Source: an uncultured Flavobacteriaceae bacterium
Lineage (GTDB): Bacteria > Bacteroidota > Bacteroidia > Flavobacteriales > Flavobacteriaceae
DNA: 46,269 nucleotides
NCBI GenBank assembly: GCA_937773465.1
Contig: CALJVK010000015.1
Location: 1-46,269 of the forward strand
Reading direction: 5' to 3'
Shown here: piece by piece, positions 1 through 9,574 of the stretch
Position numbering within the stretch: position 1 is the first letter of the stretch
Layout: every line of letters begins with the position of its first letter
Made by a program: the position numbers and the translations under genes
The notes under the pieces: model-generated
Database searches by the model: none
Seen by the model: only the letters and a program-made list of their open reading frames with translations
What the model was told of the DNA's origin: nothing

Positions 1-1
1 A

Positions 2-844
2 GGAAATTACTCAATCAGTATTCATGAAGGTAATGGAGATTTTCTATTTGAAAAAAAATTTTCTGTTTTAAACCAATTGATTTCAACAAGTATTAAAATA
101 AAAAGATCCAATGATCTGAAAAAAATCGAAAGTCATCAAAGCATTGACATCTCCCTTAAGTGCGATAATTGTAACGAATTCAATGGTAATTCATCTGATT
201 TAAAACTAGTACTTATCAAAAATAATAACTGGAATAATTTTAAAGTAATTCAAAAACCTGATTATTTCTTAAACAACACCCTGATTTTTAAAAATATTTT
301 GTTTGAAGCCGGAAATGAATTTCTAAATTTCGATAATTCTAAAATAAATTCCACAAACATCAATGTTTACAAAACTGAACTAAACGATGTTTATGAAACT
401 TTTTTAAGAACTGATGTTGATAGAAGGAATGGTATCTACCAATACAACCCTGACATCAATGGTTCATTTGTAATTAATAATAAATTTGATAACCCGGAAA
501 TTGAAAATGATTATTCGCTTGTAAAATTTAGTTTTAAGCCTAAGTTGCTAACCAAAAAAGACAGAGTATTTATTATTGGTGAATTTAATGATTTTACTTT
601 ATCAAAAAAGTATGAACTAAAGCTTATAAACGATAGATTTATTGGGGAATTTAAATTTAAGCAAGGGTTTTACAACTATACTTATTGCTTTATTGGACCA
701 GGTGAAGAATTAATGTTTTATTCAGGAAATTTTTGGGAAACTGAAAATAATTATACCGCGCTAGTTTTTCATAAAAAATTAACTGAAAAATATTATAAAT
801 TAATTTCAATTAGTGAGAGTTCTAGTGTTAATATTAAAAATTAA
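2..844 (+). CDS. Type IX secretion system plug protein, DUF5103 family (5' end outside window)
   Basis: The reading frame is open from base 2, so the true start lies before the window. A TTG at 77 could only be an internal start. About 280 codons are visible. The sequence matches the DUF5103/T9SS plug family from memory: beta-strand-rich, with a C-terminal module (visible residues ~200-265) of the pattern RVFIIGEFNDF...KQGFYNYTYCF that resembles an early-set or carbohydrate-binding beta-sandwich. Members of this family close the periplasmic side of the SprA translocon when it carries no substrate (established for Flavobacterium johnsoniae). The protein should act in the periplasm, but its signal peptide cannot be seen here. 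apaG follows 44 nt downstream on the same strand. The family call is firm; the exact role in this organism is inferred. Confidence 0.8.
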   Translation, partial: GNYSISIHEGNGDFLFEKKFSVLNQLISTSIKIKRSNDLKKIESHQSIDISLKCDNCNEFNGNSSDLKLVLIKNNNWNNFKVIQKPDYFLNNTLIFKNILFEAGNEFLNFDNSKINSTNINVYKTELNDVYETFLRTDVDRRNGIYQYNPDINGSFVINNKFDNPEIENDYSLVKFSFKPKLLTKKDRVFIIGEFNDFTLSKKYELKLINDRFIGEFKFKQGFYNYTYCFIGPGEELMFYSGNFWETENNYTALVFHKKLTEKYYKLISISESSSVNIKN

Positions 845-888
845 AAGAACTGTTTAAATTCTTATTTTAAATATATAACTTAGCCACA

Positions 889-1275
889 ATGATTAATCAC
901 GTTACTAGAGGAATTAATATTTCTGTCAAAGTTTTTTTTGATGGCTCTTATTTCAAAAACTATATTTTGAACTACTCTTTTAGTTATACAATTTCTATAG
1001 TAAATCAAAGTAAAAATTCAGTCCAACTTAAATCAAGACATTGGAGGATTTTTGATTCTTTAAATAGTGATATAATAATAGATGGAAAAGGTGTGATTGG
1101 TGAAAAACCAATTATTAAGCCTGGAGATTCTCATGAATATTCATCAGGTTGCTTAATTAAATCAACTGTTGGTGCTATGAGAGGATTTTATAATATGATA
1201 GATATAAATACAGGTAAAAAATTTAGAGCATATATTCCAACTTTTAAATTAAATTCTCCACAAGCCCTCAATTAA
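889..1275 (+). CDS. apaG: ApaG family protein
   Basis: This 128-residue protein fits the single-domain ApaG/DUF525 family (about 125-130 aa), a fibronectin-like beta-sandwich. The conserved glycine-rich stretch GKGVIGE lies at residues 66-72, followed by IKPGD and the SGC...GAMRGFY block at 86-101. The family was linked to Co2+/Mg2+ resistance in Salmonella, but its biochemical role is not settled. No signal peptide is present, so it is probably cytoplasmic. A possible promoter, TTTA-N19-TAACTTAG (853-883), lies just upstream and is a near match to the Bacteroidetes consensus. pruA follows after 14 nt, so co-transcription is likely. Confidence 0.9.
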   Translation: MINHVTRGINISVKVFFDGSYFKNYILNYSFSYTISIVNQSKNSVQLKSRHWRIFDSLNSDIIIDGKGVIGEKPIIKPGDSHEYSSGCLIKSTVGAMRGFYNMIDINTGKKFRAYIPTFKLNSPQALN

Positions 1276-1289
1276 AAATACAAATAATA

Positions 1290-2916
1290 ATGAAAAATTC
1301 TATGTTTAAGATCCCAGAGTTAAAAAATGAAGATATTAAAGATTATTTAAAAAATTCTAATGAAAGAATTGAAGTTGAAAACACCTACGATTCGATGTAT
1401 AGTCAAAATATAAAAATTCCACTTTACATTGGTGAAAATGAAATATATACTGATGAAAGAAAAAATATTACCCCACCTCATGATCATAAAATGGTAGTCG
1501 GAAGTTTTTCTGTCTGCAACAAACAACATGTAAAAGATGCAATAAACAATTCATTAAGTGTTAAAACCAAATGGACAGAAACATCATGGCAAGAAAGAGC
1601 TTCAATATTTTTAAAAGCCGCAGAACTAATAGCTGGACCATATAGATCAAAAATAAATGCTGCAACTATGATCGGTCAATCAAAAACAATTTTTCAGGCA
1701 GAAATTGATGCTGCGTGTGAACTTGTAGATTTTCTTAAACTTAATATAGTTTATATGAACGATATTTATCAAGAACAGCCTATTACTGTTGGGGAAGTTT
1801 CAAATAGATTAGAATACAGACCATTAGAAGGGTTTGTTTATGCTATCACACCTTTTAACTTTACAGCTATTGGCGGAAACTTATGTGCTAGCGCTGCTCT
1901 TATGGGTAACGTTGTTTTATGGAAACCTAGCGACCATCAAGTTTACAGTGCTAAGATAATTATGGATGTTTTTAAAGAGGCAGGTCTTCCAAAAGGAGTT
2001 ATAAATCTTGTTACTGGCGATCCAGTAATGATTTCTGATATTGCATTAAAAAACCCAAATCTTTCTGGTATTCATTTTACAGGGTCAACAGGTGTGTTTA
2101 AATCTCTTTGGTCAAAAGTGGGATCCAATATTAACATTTATAGAGACTATCCTAGAATTGTTGGAGAAACTGGTGGAAAAGATTTTATCTTTCTCACATC
2201 CAACAGCTGATTCAAAAATAGTTTCAACAGCGATAGTTAGAGGTGGATTTGAATATCAAGGGCAAAAATGTTCAGCAGCATCAAGAGTTTATATACCTAA
2301 ATCAAAATCTAAAGAAATTATTCAAAATTTAGAAAATCAAATTAGTACTATCACTATGGGTTCTCCCAGAGATTTTGAGCATTTTATGACTGCAGTAATT
2401 CACGAAGATTCTTTTGATAAAATAGTTAAGTACATTGAAACAACTAAAAATTCTAGTGACGCAGAAATTATTATTGGAGGAGATTATGATAAATCAAAGG
2501 GGTATTTTATTTCACCTACAATAATCCTAACATCTAATCCAAATTTCATAACAATGGAAAAGGAAATATTTGGACCTGTTGTAACAATTTATATCTACGA
2601 AGATAATGACTGGAAGGAAACATTATCATTAGTAGACAAAACATCAATGTATGCTTTAACAGGAGCTTTTATTTCTAATGACAGAGAAACAATTGATTAT
2701 GCGTTAAAAACTTTAAGATATAGTGCTGGTAATTTTTACATCAATGATAAACCATCTGGAGCGGTTGTAGGCCAACAGCCGTTTGGCGGAGCAAGAGCAT
2801 CAGGAACTAATGATAAAGCAGGATCAAAACTAAACCTTTTAAGATGGGTTTCTCCTAGATTAATTAAGGAAAATTTTAATCCTCCTAGTGAATATCCTTA
2901 TCCGTATATGGCATAG
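1290..2916 (+). pseudogene. pruA: 1-pyrroline-5-carboxylate dehydrogenase, interrupted by a +1 frameshift
   Basis: The enzyme oxidises glutamate-semialdehyde/P5C to glutamate with NAD+, the second step of proline catabolism. The gene is in two frames. Codons from 1290 run to a stop at 2208-2210, and homology continues in the next frame from about 2194 to 2916. The join falls at DFIF|SHPTAD. Removing one T from the TTT at 2190-2192 restores a 541-residue protein, the normal length of the family. The catalytic glutamate (GETGGKD, ~residue 293) lies before the break and the nucleophilic cysteine (GQKCSAASR, codon 2269-2271, ~residue 327) after it, so neither half can work alone. The rest of the sequence looks intact, which suggests a very recent mutation or a sequencing error. 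The 3' end overlaps convergent rsmG by 32 nt. Confidence 0.88.
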
Positions 2917-3547
2917 GTAAGTAAACTATTTTTTTAGTATCAAAAAAAGTATCGTTAAAATAGCTATTGATTTTAAAGGATTTTACATGTTTAAAACCCT
3001 TTAATTCTTTTGTTAAATCACCTCCCTTTAAATATAAAATTCCGTTTTTCATTTGATGTTTGTTTTCAAATGAAAATTTACCATCAACTATTTTAACAAA
3101 ATTTGACATATTTGTAACAGCTCTACTAATAATAAAATCGTATTGCTGATTAACATTCTCTGACCTAATTTTTTCAGCTATAACATTTTTAAGACCAAGG
3201 GCATTAGCAATCGCTTGAACTACTTTAATTTTTTTTCCAATTGAGTCAGTTAGATGAAATGAAACTTCAGGAAACATAATTGCTAAAGGAATTCCTGGGA
3301 ACCCTCCTCCAGTACCAACGTCAAGTATTTTAGTCTCAGGCAAAAAATTGATTACTTTGGCGATACTTAAAGAATGCAAAACATGTCTAGTATTTAGTTC
3401 TGAAATATCTTTTCTAGAAATAACATTTATTTTATTATTCCAGTTTTCATACAGCATTGTCAAATCATTAAATTGTGTAATTTGATAATTTGTTAGGTCA
3501 GGAAAATTAGATTTTATGATGTTCAAAACTTTTTTTAATTTATTCAA
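2885..3547 (-). CDS. rsmG: 16S rRNA (guanine-527-N7) methyltransferase RsmG
   Basis: RsmG methylates G527 of 16S rRNA with S-adenosylmethionine. The protein has 220 residues, close to the family norm. The Rossmann-fold SAM motif LDVGTGGGFPG lies at residues 75-85 and the upstream WNNKINVISRKDI block at 36-48. The called start is a TTG at 3547. A second TTG at 3526, seven codons in, matches the usual flavobacterial N-terminus better, and a TAATTTTG promoter-like element (minus strand, 3552-3545) overlaps the first TTG, so the shorter form is possible. The gene diverges from the desaturase across 56 nt and its 3' end overlaps pruA. Confidence 0.93.
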   Translation of the reverse strand: MNKLKKVLNIIKSNFPDLTNYQITQFNDLTMLYENWNNKINVISRKDISELNTRHVLHSLSIAKVINFLPETKILDVGTGGGFPGIPLAIMFPEVSFHLTDSIGKKIKVVQAIANALGLKNVIAEKIRSENVNQQYDFIISRAVTNMSNFVKIVDGKFSFENKHQMKNGILYLKGGDLTKELKGFKHVKSFKINSYFNDTFFDTKKIVYLPMPYTDKDIH

Positions 3548-3603
3548 AATTACATCAATATTTTTATCAAAAAATATATCTTTATTTTAAATTAAAGATA
3601 TTT

Positions 3604-4707
3604 ATGATCAATAATGTAAATGCAATTAAATTCTCAAGAAATGATTCTAAAGAATTTTTTAAAACTTTAAATAAAAGAGTTAATAATTATTTCAAAGAAA
3701 AAAAAATTACAAAAAATGGTAATTGGAAACTTTGGGTAAAAACAATTGTTATGTTTAGTTTACTCATAACTCCTTACGTTTTGATATCCGTTTTAACAAT
3801 TCCAAGCTGGCTTCAGATATTATTTTCAATTGTTATGGGCATCGGCTTAGCTGGTATTGGAATGAATGTAATGCATGATGGAAATCATGGTTCATTTTCT
3901 AATAAAAAATGGATAAATAGACTAATGGGAGGTAGTATATATTTATTAGCTGGAAACAGGTATAACTGGCAAGTTCAACATAATGTTTTACATCATACAT
4001 ACACTAATATTCACGGTCATGACGAAGATTTAGAAGCAGGAAGAATTATAAGATTCTCAAGGCACTCAGAATGGAGATGGTTTCATAAATTCCAACATTA
4101 TTATTCTGTTTTACTATATGGATTATTGACAATAAACTGGGCAATTACCACAGATTTTCTTCAAATGAAAAGATATATGAAAAAAAAATTATCACATGGT
4201 AAATTCCCGAACCCATTTGTAAATTGGACGAAACTGATAGTATCTAAAATACTTTATTTTTTGTTCTGGATTTTTATTCCAATTTTAATTTTCAATGTAG
4301 TTTGGTGGAAGGTTTTATTATCATTTCTCATAATGCACTACACCGCAGGACTAATATTAAGTTTAGTTTTTCAATTAGCTCATATTATGGATGAGGCTGA
4401 TATGCCATTACCTGATTCAAATGGGAATATAAAAAATAGCTGGGCAATTCACCAACTAAACACTACTGTTAATTTTGCTGCAAAAAGTAAATTAGTGAAT
4501 TGGTTTACAGGAGGTTTAAATTATCAAGTAGAGCATCATATTTTTCCAAATATTTCTCATGTACATTATGATAAAATTGCTAAAATTGTTAAAAAAACTT
4601 CTAGCGATTTCAACCTTCCCTACAACGAGTTTAACACATTTTTTGATGCAATAAAAGCTCACTTTAAATTTCTTAAAACCATGGGTGTAAAACCTCAAAA
4701 TGCTTAA
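3604..4707 (+). CDS. Membrane fatty acid desaturase (acyl-CoA/acyl-lipid type)
   Basis: This integral-membrane di-iron desaturase has 367 residues. All three histidine boxes are present: HDGNH (91-95), HNVLHH (126-131) and QVEHH (308-312). Hydrophobic segments lie at about 45-90 and 205-255. The glutamine in the third box (QxxHH) is typical of the front-end desaturase group, but there is no fused cytochrome b5 domain. It should introduce a double bond into membrane acyl chains using O2, which helps set membrane fluidity in the cold. Regiospecificity cannot be read from the sequence. aspC starts 5 nt after its stop. Confidence 0.88.
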   Translation: MINNVNAIKFSRNDSKEFFKTLNKRVNNYFKEKKITKNGNWKLWVKTIVMFSLLITPYVLISVLTIPSWLQILFSIVMGIGLAGIGMNVMHDGNHGSFSNKKWINRLMGGSIYLLAGNRYNWQVQHNVLHHTYTNIHGHDEDLEAGRIIRFSRHSEWRWFHKFQHYYSVLLYGLLTINWAITTDFLQMKRYMKKKLSHGKFPNPFVNWTKLIVSKILYFLFWIFIPILIFNVVWWKVLLSFLIMHYTAGLILSLVFQLAHIMDEADMPLPDSNGNIKNSWAIHQLNTTVNFAAKSKLVNWFTGGLNYQVEHHIFPNISHVHYDKIAKIVKKTSSDFNLPYNEFNTFFDAIKAHFKFLKTMGVKPQNA

Positions 4708-4712
4708 TTTAA

Positions 4713-5906
4713 ATGATAAATAAACTTTCTAAAAGAATTAATAATTTACCTGTTTCTGCAACACTCGCAATGGCTGCAAAAGCAAGAGAATTAAAGGAAA
4801 ATGGTATAGACATAATTGGCTTAAGCCTAGGAGAACCAGACTTTAATACGCCTGATTTTATCAAAAACGCTGCTATTAAAGCAATAGAAGATAATTATAA
4901 TTCATATACTCCTGTAGATGGATATGTTGATTTGAAAAAATCTATTTGTAAAAAATTTAAAAGAGATAACGATTTAGAGTACAAACTTGACCAAATTGTT
5001 GTTTCTACAGGAGCTAAACAATCTATTGCCAATACCGTTCAAGTATTAGTAAATCCAGGTGATGATGTTTTACTTGTAGCGCCATATTGGGTAAGTTATT
5101 CTGCAATTGTTACTCTAGCTGAAGGAAATCCGATTGAAATCAGATCTGATATTTCTAGTGATTTTAAAATCACTCCAGTTCAATTAGAAAATTCAATTAC
5201 TAGTAAAACTAAACTCGTAATTATAAACTCTCCAAACAATCCCAGCGGTTCTGTATATTCGGAAAAAGAATACAAAGCACTGGCTAAAGTTTTAGAAAAA
5301 TACCCAGATATATTTATACTATCTGATGAAATTTATGAGCACATAAATTATGGTATTCCACATTTTAGTTTTGCAAAAATTCCATCCATGTATGAAAGAA
5401 CAATTACTATTAATGGGTTAGCAAAAGCATTTGCCATGACCGGATGGAGAGTTGGTTATATTGGTGCACCAAACTGGATAGCTAAAGCATGCACAAAAAT
5501 GCAAGGACAAATCACTAGTGGAACAAACTGTATTGCTCAACGTGCTTGTATAGCTGCTCTTGAAGCACCTGTTAGCGAAATTAAATACATGATAGATGAA
5601 TTCAAATCAAGAAGAGAATTGATAATTAAACTTTTAAAAGACATAAAAGGATTTAAATTAAATGAGCCAAAAGGGGCTTTTTATGTATTTCCTGATATAT
5701 CATCATTTTTTGGCAAAACCTTGAAAAATAAAAAAATTAATAATGCCTCTGATTTTGCTATTTATTTACTTGAAAAAGCACATGTTGCAACTGTTACAGG
5801 AGAAGCTTTTGGTTCTCCAAATAATATAAGGATATCATATGCTGCTTCAACTGAAAATATTCAAAATGCTATTCAAAGAATTAAAAATGCAGTGGAAAAT
5901 CAGTGA
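4713..5906 (+). CDS. aspC: Pyridoxal-phosphate aspartate aminotransferase (class I)
   Basis: This is a 397-residue fold-type I aminotransferase of the Ib (Thermus/Bacillus-like) subgroup. The PLP-binding lysine lies in NGLAKAFAMTGWRVGY at residue 238. The cofactor-contacting motifs NSPNNPSGS and SDEIYEH are upstream, and the substrate-carboxylate arginine sits in NNIRISYA near the C-terminus. It should interconvert aspartate and 2-oxoglutarate with oxaloacetate and glutamate; related enzymes also accept prephenate or aromatic acids, so exact specificity is open. It follows the desaturase by 5 nt and its last 7 nt overlap convergent trkH. Confidence 0.9.
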   Translation: MINKLSKRINNLPVSATLAMAAKARELKENGIDIIGLSLGEPDFNTPDFIKNAAIKAIEDNYNSYTPVDGYVDLKKSICKKFKRDNDLEYKLDQIVVSTGAKQSIANTVQVLVNPGDDVLLVAPYWVSYSAIVTLAEGNPIEIRSDISSDFKITPVQLENSITSKTKLVIINSPNNPSGSVYSEKEYKALAKVLEKYPDIFILSDEIYEHINYGIPHFSFAKIPSMYERTITINGLAKAFAMTGWRVGYIGAPNWIAKACTKMQGQITSGTNCIAQRACIAALEAPVSEIKYMIDEFKSRRELIIKLLKDIKGFKLNEPKGAFYVFPDISSFFGKTLKNKKINNASDFAIYLLEKAHVATVTGEAFGSPNNIRISYAASTENIQNAIQRIKNAVENQ

Positions 5907-7402
5907 TCTCTCCAAAAATAGGGTGTAAATAATATTAATACCGTAAATAATTCCAGCCTACCTATTAACATTAAAAAAGAGCACCAATATTTTCCAAGAA
6001 CAGGCAAACTTTCAAAATTACTTATGGGACCAAGAGTTCCCAAAGCAGGACCTACATTTCCAATTGATGATGCTGCACCACCAATAGCAGATTCAAAGTC
6101 AAGACCTAATAAACTCAAAACTCCAGCACCTAAAATAAATAATATCAGGTATAAAATAAAGAAAGCTAAAACATGAATAATAATTGGTTTTTCTACAACA
6201 GAATTATTATGTCTTAAATGAAAAATAGCATTTGGATGTAGAGACCTTTTGAACTCTAACATACCATTTTTTATTAAAATCAAATGTCTCAATACTTTTA
6301 CTCCTCCAGATGTTGAACCAGATGAGCCTCCCATGAACATAATACCAAAAAACAACATAGTTAAAAAAGGAGTCCAAGAAATAAAATCTCCAGTTACAAA
6401 GCCAGTCGTAGTAACTAATGCTACAACTTGAAAAAGTGAATGTCTAAAACTGCTTTCAAACTTTCCTAAAACCATGGGGTGAAAGACATCAGTTTCATTT
6501 AAATCAACTGAGAAAAATAATACCGAAGTAACAATTAAAGTAAAAACTAGAATAAAAGAAAAATACCATTTAAATTCAGTGTCTTGAATAATTTTCTTGA
6601 GTTTTCCTGTAAGTCCAAAATATATAAGTATAAAATTAGTTCCTGCTAAGAACATAAATATAATAATAATGTACTGAATAAGTGGAGTATCATTCCAATA
6701 CCCAATACTTTCATTTTTAGATGAAAAACCACCAGAAGCAATATTACTCATCGAACTGTTAATTGCATCAAAAAAACTCATTCCAGCAAGTTTTAATAAT
6801 ACAGTCTCTAGAACTGTTAATCCAATATAAATCATCCAAAGTCTTTTAGCAGTATCACTAATTCTGGGGTGTATTTTATCACCACCTATCCCAGTGCCTG
6901 GTGCTTCAGCAGAAAAAAGTTGCATACCGCCAATGCCTAATAAAGGTAAAATAGCTATGGCCAATACAATAATACCCATACCACCAAGCCAATGAGTCAT
7001 GCTTCTCCAAAAAATGATACTTTTTGGTAAAGCTTCAATATCATTTAGTATTGTTGAACCTGTTGTAGTGTAACCAGACATGGTTTCAAAAAGAAGGTTG
7101 GGAAAATAAGTAATAGAATTCGTTAAATAATAAGGAAGCATTCCTGAGAAAACCATAGTGAGCCAGCCAATTGTAACAATTAGATAACCGTCACGTTTAT
7201 TAATTTGTCTAATATTACTTTTTGTCAATTTCATTAATAGCCAACCTATTACAATTGTAATAATAGCTGAGGTGGTAACTTCTTTCAAAACACCATCATT
7301 TGTAATAAAACTAACAAAAGAAGAAGAAAGCATAGCTAATCCGTTGAACAACAACAAAAGACCTATGATATATAAGATTAATTTTCTATTGAGTTTAAAC
7401 AT
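5900..7402 (-). CDS. trkH: Potassium uptake protein TrkH/KtrB family
   Basis: This 500-residue multi-pass membrane protein is the ion-conducting subunit of a Trk-type K+ transporter. Four pore-loop filter segments are recognisable: TTTGSTIL (~112-119), ASGGFSS, TTTGFVTGDF and SSIGNVGPALG. The N-terminus holds two closely spaced transmembrane helices. It is the second gene after trkA, 6 nt downstream, which fits regulation of the channel by the NAD-binding TrkA ring. Its 3' end overlaps aspC by 7 nt. Confidence 0.93.
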   Translation of the reverse strand: MFKLNRKLILYIIGLLLLFNGLAMLSSSFVSFITNDGVLKEVTTSAIITIVIGWLLMKLTKSNIRQINKRDGYLIVTIGWLTMVFSGMLPYYLTNSITYFPNLLFETMSGYTTTGSTILNDIEALPKSIIFWRSMTHWLGGMGIIVLAIAILPLLGIGGMQLFSAEAPGTGIGGDKIHPRISDTAKRLWMIYIGLTVLETVLLKLAGMSFFDAINSSMSNIASGGFSSKNESIGYWNDTPLIQYIIIIFMFLAGTNFILIYFGLTGKLKKIIQDTEFKWYFSFILVFTLIVTSVLFFSVDLNETDVFHPMVLGKFESSFRHSLFQVVALVTTTGFVTGDFISWTPFLTMLFFGIMFMGGSSGSTSGGVKVLRHLILIKNGMLEFKRSLHPNAIFHLRHNNSVVEKPIIIHVLAFFILYLILFILGAGVLSLLGLDFESAIGGAASSIGNVGPALGTLGPISNFESLPVLGKYWCSFLMLIGRLELFTVLILFTPYFWRDH

Positions 7403-7408
7403 AAATAG

Positions 7409-8758
7409 TTATAAAAATAAACTTTCCACCTTCTTTAATCCCTCTGGAGTTGAACAAACTAAAACTCTATCACCAATTTTAATTTCAAAATCACCTAGTA
7501 CAATTAATCCATTTCCTCCTCTGATCACACCACCAATTATTGCGTCTAAAGGAAAATTTAAATCAATAATTTTTTTGTTTAATACTTTAGATTTTTCATT
7601 TACAACAAACTCAACAATTTCGGCATCCATATTGCTTAGTTTTGCTAATTCAACAATTTCACCCTTTCTTACATATTTAAAAATATCATTAGCAGCTAAA
7701 AGTTTTTTATTAATTAATGTATCAATTCCTATTGACTGCGAAAGATTGAAATAATCCATATTTTCAACAAGAGCTATAGTTTTTTTTATATTTTTAGACT
7801 TTGCCATTAAACAAGACATAATATTTGTTTCAGAATTTCCTGTAGCAGCAATAAAAGCATCCATATTATCTAGATTTTCTTCAACTAAAAAATCAATATT
7901 TCTTCCGTCAACATTTAAAACCATAACATTATTAAGATCTTCAGCTAATTGAGTTGCTTTATCTTTATTTTTTTCAACCAACTTAACATTTAGTCCTTTT
8001 TCACTTAGATCTTTTGCCAATTTTGATCCAACTCTTCCTGCACCAAGTATCATAACATTATTAATTTCTTGCTTTACAGAGCCAATTAAATTGTATAATT
8101 CATTTAATCCTTTTTTATTGGTTATAAAATAGACTTGATCCGATTCACAAAAAATAGTATTTCCTCTCGGAATTATGGTTGTTTCACTATCTTCTCTTTT
8201 AAGGGCAATAGGCATAAAGTGAATACCCGGAAAAACAGAAGCAGCTTCCATAACTGTTTTACCAATAAAAGGGGCGTTTTTTGATAATTTGATACCCATC
8301 ATTTTTAATATACCCTCTTCAAAATCATGACTAGTGGAAAATGCTGATTCATTAATTAAATGTTTGATTTCCTCATTAGCTAAATTTTCTGGAGATATCA
8401 ACACATCAATTCCAATAGAATTAAAATCTATTGAATTTGAATTTTCCATAAATTCAACGTTAGAAATTCTTGCAATAGTACGTTTTGCACCTAGTTGTTT
8501 TGATAAAAAACAAGTGGTAAAATTTGTAGATTCCGAACTTGTGAGTGAAACAACTAAATCAGAATTTTCAACATCAGCTTTTTTCAGAACTGAAATTGAG
8601 GTGGAATCTCCTTCAATAGTTTTAATATCAAGTTTATTTTCAGCAAAATTAATATTTGACTCATTATTATCAATTAAGGTAATATCTTGAGATTCAAATG
8701 AAAGCAACTTTGCTAAATGATATCCAACTTCGCCTGCTCCGGCAATTATGATTTTCAT
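7409..8758 (-). CDS. trkA: Trk potassium system peripheral NAD-binding protein TrkA
   Basis: The 449-residue protein has the duplicated RCK architecture of TrkA. The first Rossmann domain starts with IIAGAGEVGYHLAKLL (residues 3-18), the second with VMILGAGRVGSKLAKDL (near 232-248), and each is followed by a TrkA-C regulatory domain. It gates TrkH in response to NAD(H) or nucleotides at the cytoplasmic face. trkH follows after 6 nt, so the two form an operon. A TATATTTG -7 element lies 23 nt before the start codon. Confidence 0.94.
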   Translation of the reverse strand: MKIIIAGAGEVGYHLAKLLSFESQDITLIDNNESNINFAENKLDIKTIEGDSTSISVLKKADVENSDLVVSLTSSESTNFTTCFLSKQLGAKRTIARISNVEFMENSNSIDFNSIGIDVLISPENLANEEIKHLINESAFSTSHDFEEGILKMMGIKLSKNAPFIGKTVMEAASVFPGIHFMPIALKREDSETTIIPRGNTIFCESDQVYFITNKKGLNELYNLIGSVKQEINNVMILGAGRVGSKLAKDLSEKGLNVKLVEKNKDKATQLAEDLNNVMVLNVDGRNIDFLVEENLDNMDAFIAATGNSETNIMSCLMAKSKNIKKTIALVENMDYFNLSQSIGIDTLINKKLLAANDIFKYVRKGEIVELAKLSNMDAEIVEFVVNEKSKVLNKKIIDLNFPLDAIIGGVIRGGNGLIVLGDFEIKIGDRVLVCSTPEGLKKVESLFL

Positions 8759-8781
8759 AAATACAACATGGTATTACAATA

Positions 8782-8789
8782 CAAATATA
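8782..8789 (-). promoter_or_regulatory. Bacteroidetes-type -7 element for trkA-trkH
   Basis: On the minus strand this reads TATATTTG, an exact TAnnTTTG element, ending 23 nt before the trkA start. No good TTTG -33 partner is visible at the usual 19-nt spacing. Confidence 0.5.
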
Positions 8790-8854
8790 CTTGATTTTAA
8801 AAAATGAAGTATATTTTTTTAATTATTATCATTCTTAAACATAATTTTCTTTAC

Positions 8855-8862
8855 TACATTTG
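8855..8862 (+). promoter_or_regulatory. Bacteroidetes-type -7 element for porT
   Basis: TACATTTG is an exact TAnnTTTG match. Its last base is only 7 nt before the porT ATG at 8870, so the transcript would be leaderless or nearly so. The -33 element is not obvious. Confidence 0.5.
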
Positions 8863-8869
8863 AGTGTAA

Positions 8870-9574
8870 ATGAAAATATTTTCACTTTTTTTATCTCTTT
8901 TTTTCTTGTCATTAAGTATTTATTCACAAAAAAACAACGCAAAAATCAGTAACCTTCAAAATTTTGATCAAAAAAAACTTCATTTTGGATACTATGTGGG
9001 TGTAAATAACTACAATTACAAACTAGATTATATATTAAATCCAGAAAAAAAAACTCTAATTAGTGATCAGACAGGTATTAATGTAGGTTTAATTGGAGAT
9101 TTAAAATTGAAAAAAAATCTTAACTTAAGATTTGAACCCGGACTATACACAAATAAATCTGATATAGTTTTTTATGATAGACAAAATTTCACAAAAAACA
9201 GTGATACTTTAAGATCAATAAAATCCACCTATATACATTTACCACTTTTAATAAAGTATAGTGCTAAAAGATATAATAATTTAAAACCATATGTCCTAGC
9301 TGGATTATCAACATCCTTTAATCTATCCAGTAATCAGAACAGTCCTGAAGACAATAATAATGATGTGTTTAGATTAAAAACCAATACCTTTTACTATGAG
9401 TTAGGTTTTGGAATTGATTTCTATCTTCAATATTTTAAATTTTCTCCCTCTATTAGAGGAGTTTTTTCATTGAAAAACGAATTGGTTCCTGACTTAGATC
9501 CTAACAGTCCCTGGACAGGGAATATTGATAAAATGTCTGCTAGAGCAATTTTTATAAACTTTTCTTTTCATTAA
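8870..9574 (+). CDS. porT: Type IX secretion system protein PorT/SprT (outer membrane beta-barrel)
   Basis: The 234-residue precursor has a Sec signal peptide (residues 1-20, ending SIYSQ) followed by an alternating beta-strand pattern of a small outer membrane barrel. Stretches KLHFGYYVG, NLRFEPGLYTN, STYIHLPLLIKYSA and FKFSPSIRGVF match the flavobacterial PorT (SprT) family closely. PorT/SprT is required for T9SS secretion and gliding in related bacteria. Gene order supports the call: porT, SpoU methyltransferase and tamL also sit together in other flavobacteria (from memory). The last 23 nt overlap the convergent methyltransferase gene. Confidence 0.88.
   Translation: MKIFSLFLSLFFLSLSIYSQKNNAKISNLQNFDQKKLHFGYYVGVNNYNYKLDYILNPEKKTLISDQTGINVGLIGDLKLKKNLNLRFEPGLYTNKSDIVFYDRQNFTKNSDTLRSIKSTYIHLPLLIKYSAKRYNNLKPYVLAGLSTSFNLSSNQNSPEDNNNDVFRLKTNTFYYELGFGIDFYLQYFKFSPSIRGVFSLKNELVPDLDPNSPWTGNIDKMSARAIFINFSFH

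Noticed and set aside
2092..2193. Second pruA frame as an independent gene starting at 2092
   Set aside because: Its first ~33 residues are out-of-frame sequence of the first half; homology begins only after the frameshift near 2194.
7272..7754. 160-codon plus-strand frame across the trkA/trkH junction
   Set aside because: It lies antisense to two conserved genes, has no recognisable domain, and follows their codon structure in mirror image.
8334..8690. 118-codon plus-strand frame inside trkA
   Set aside because: It is antisense to the first TrkA Rossmann domain and shows no homology; a shadow frame.
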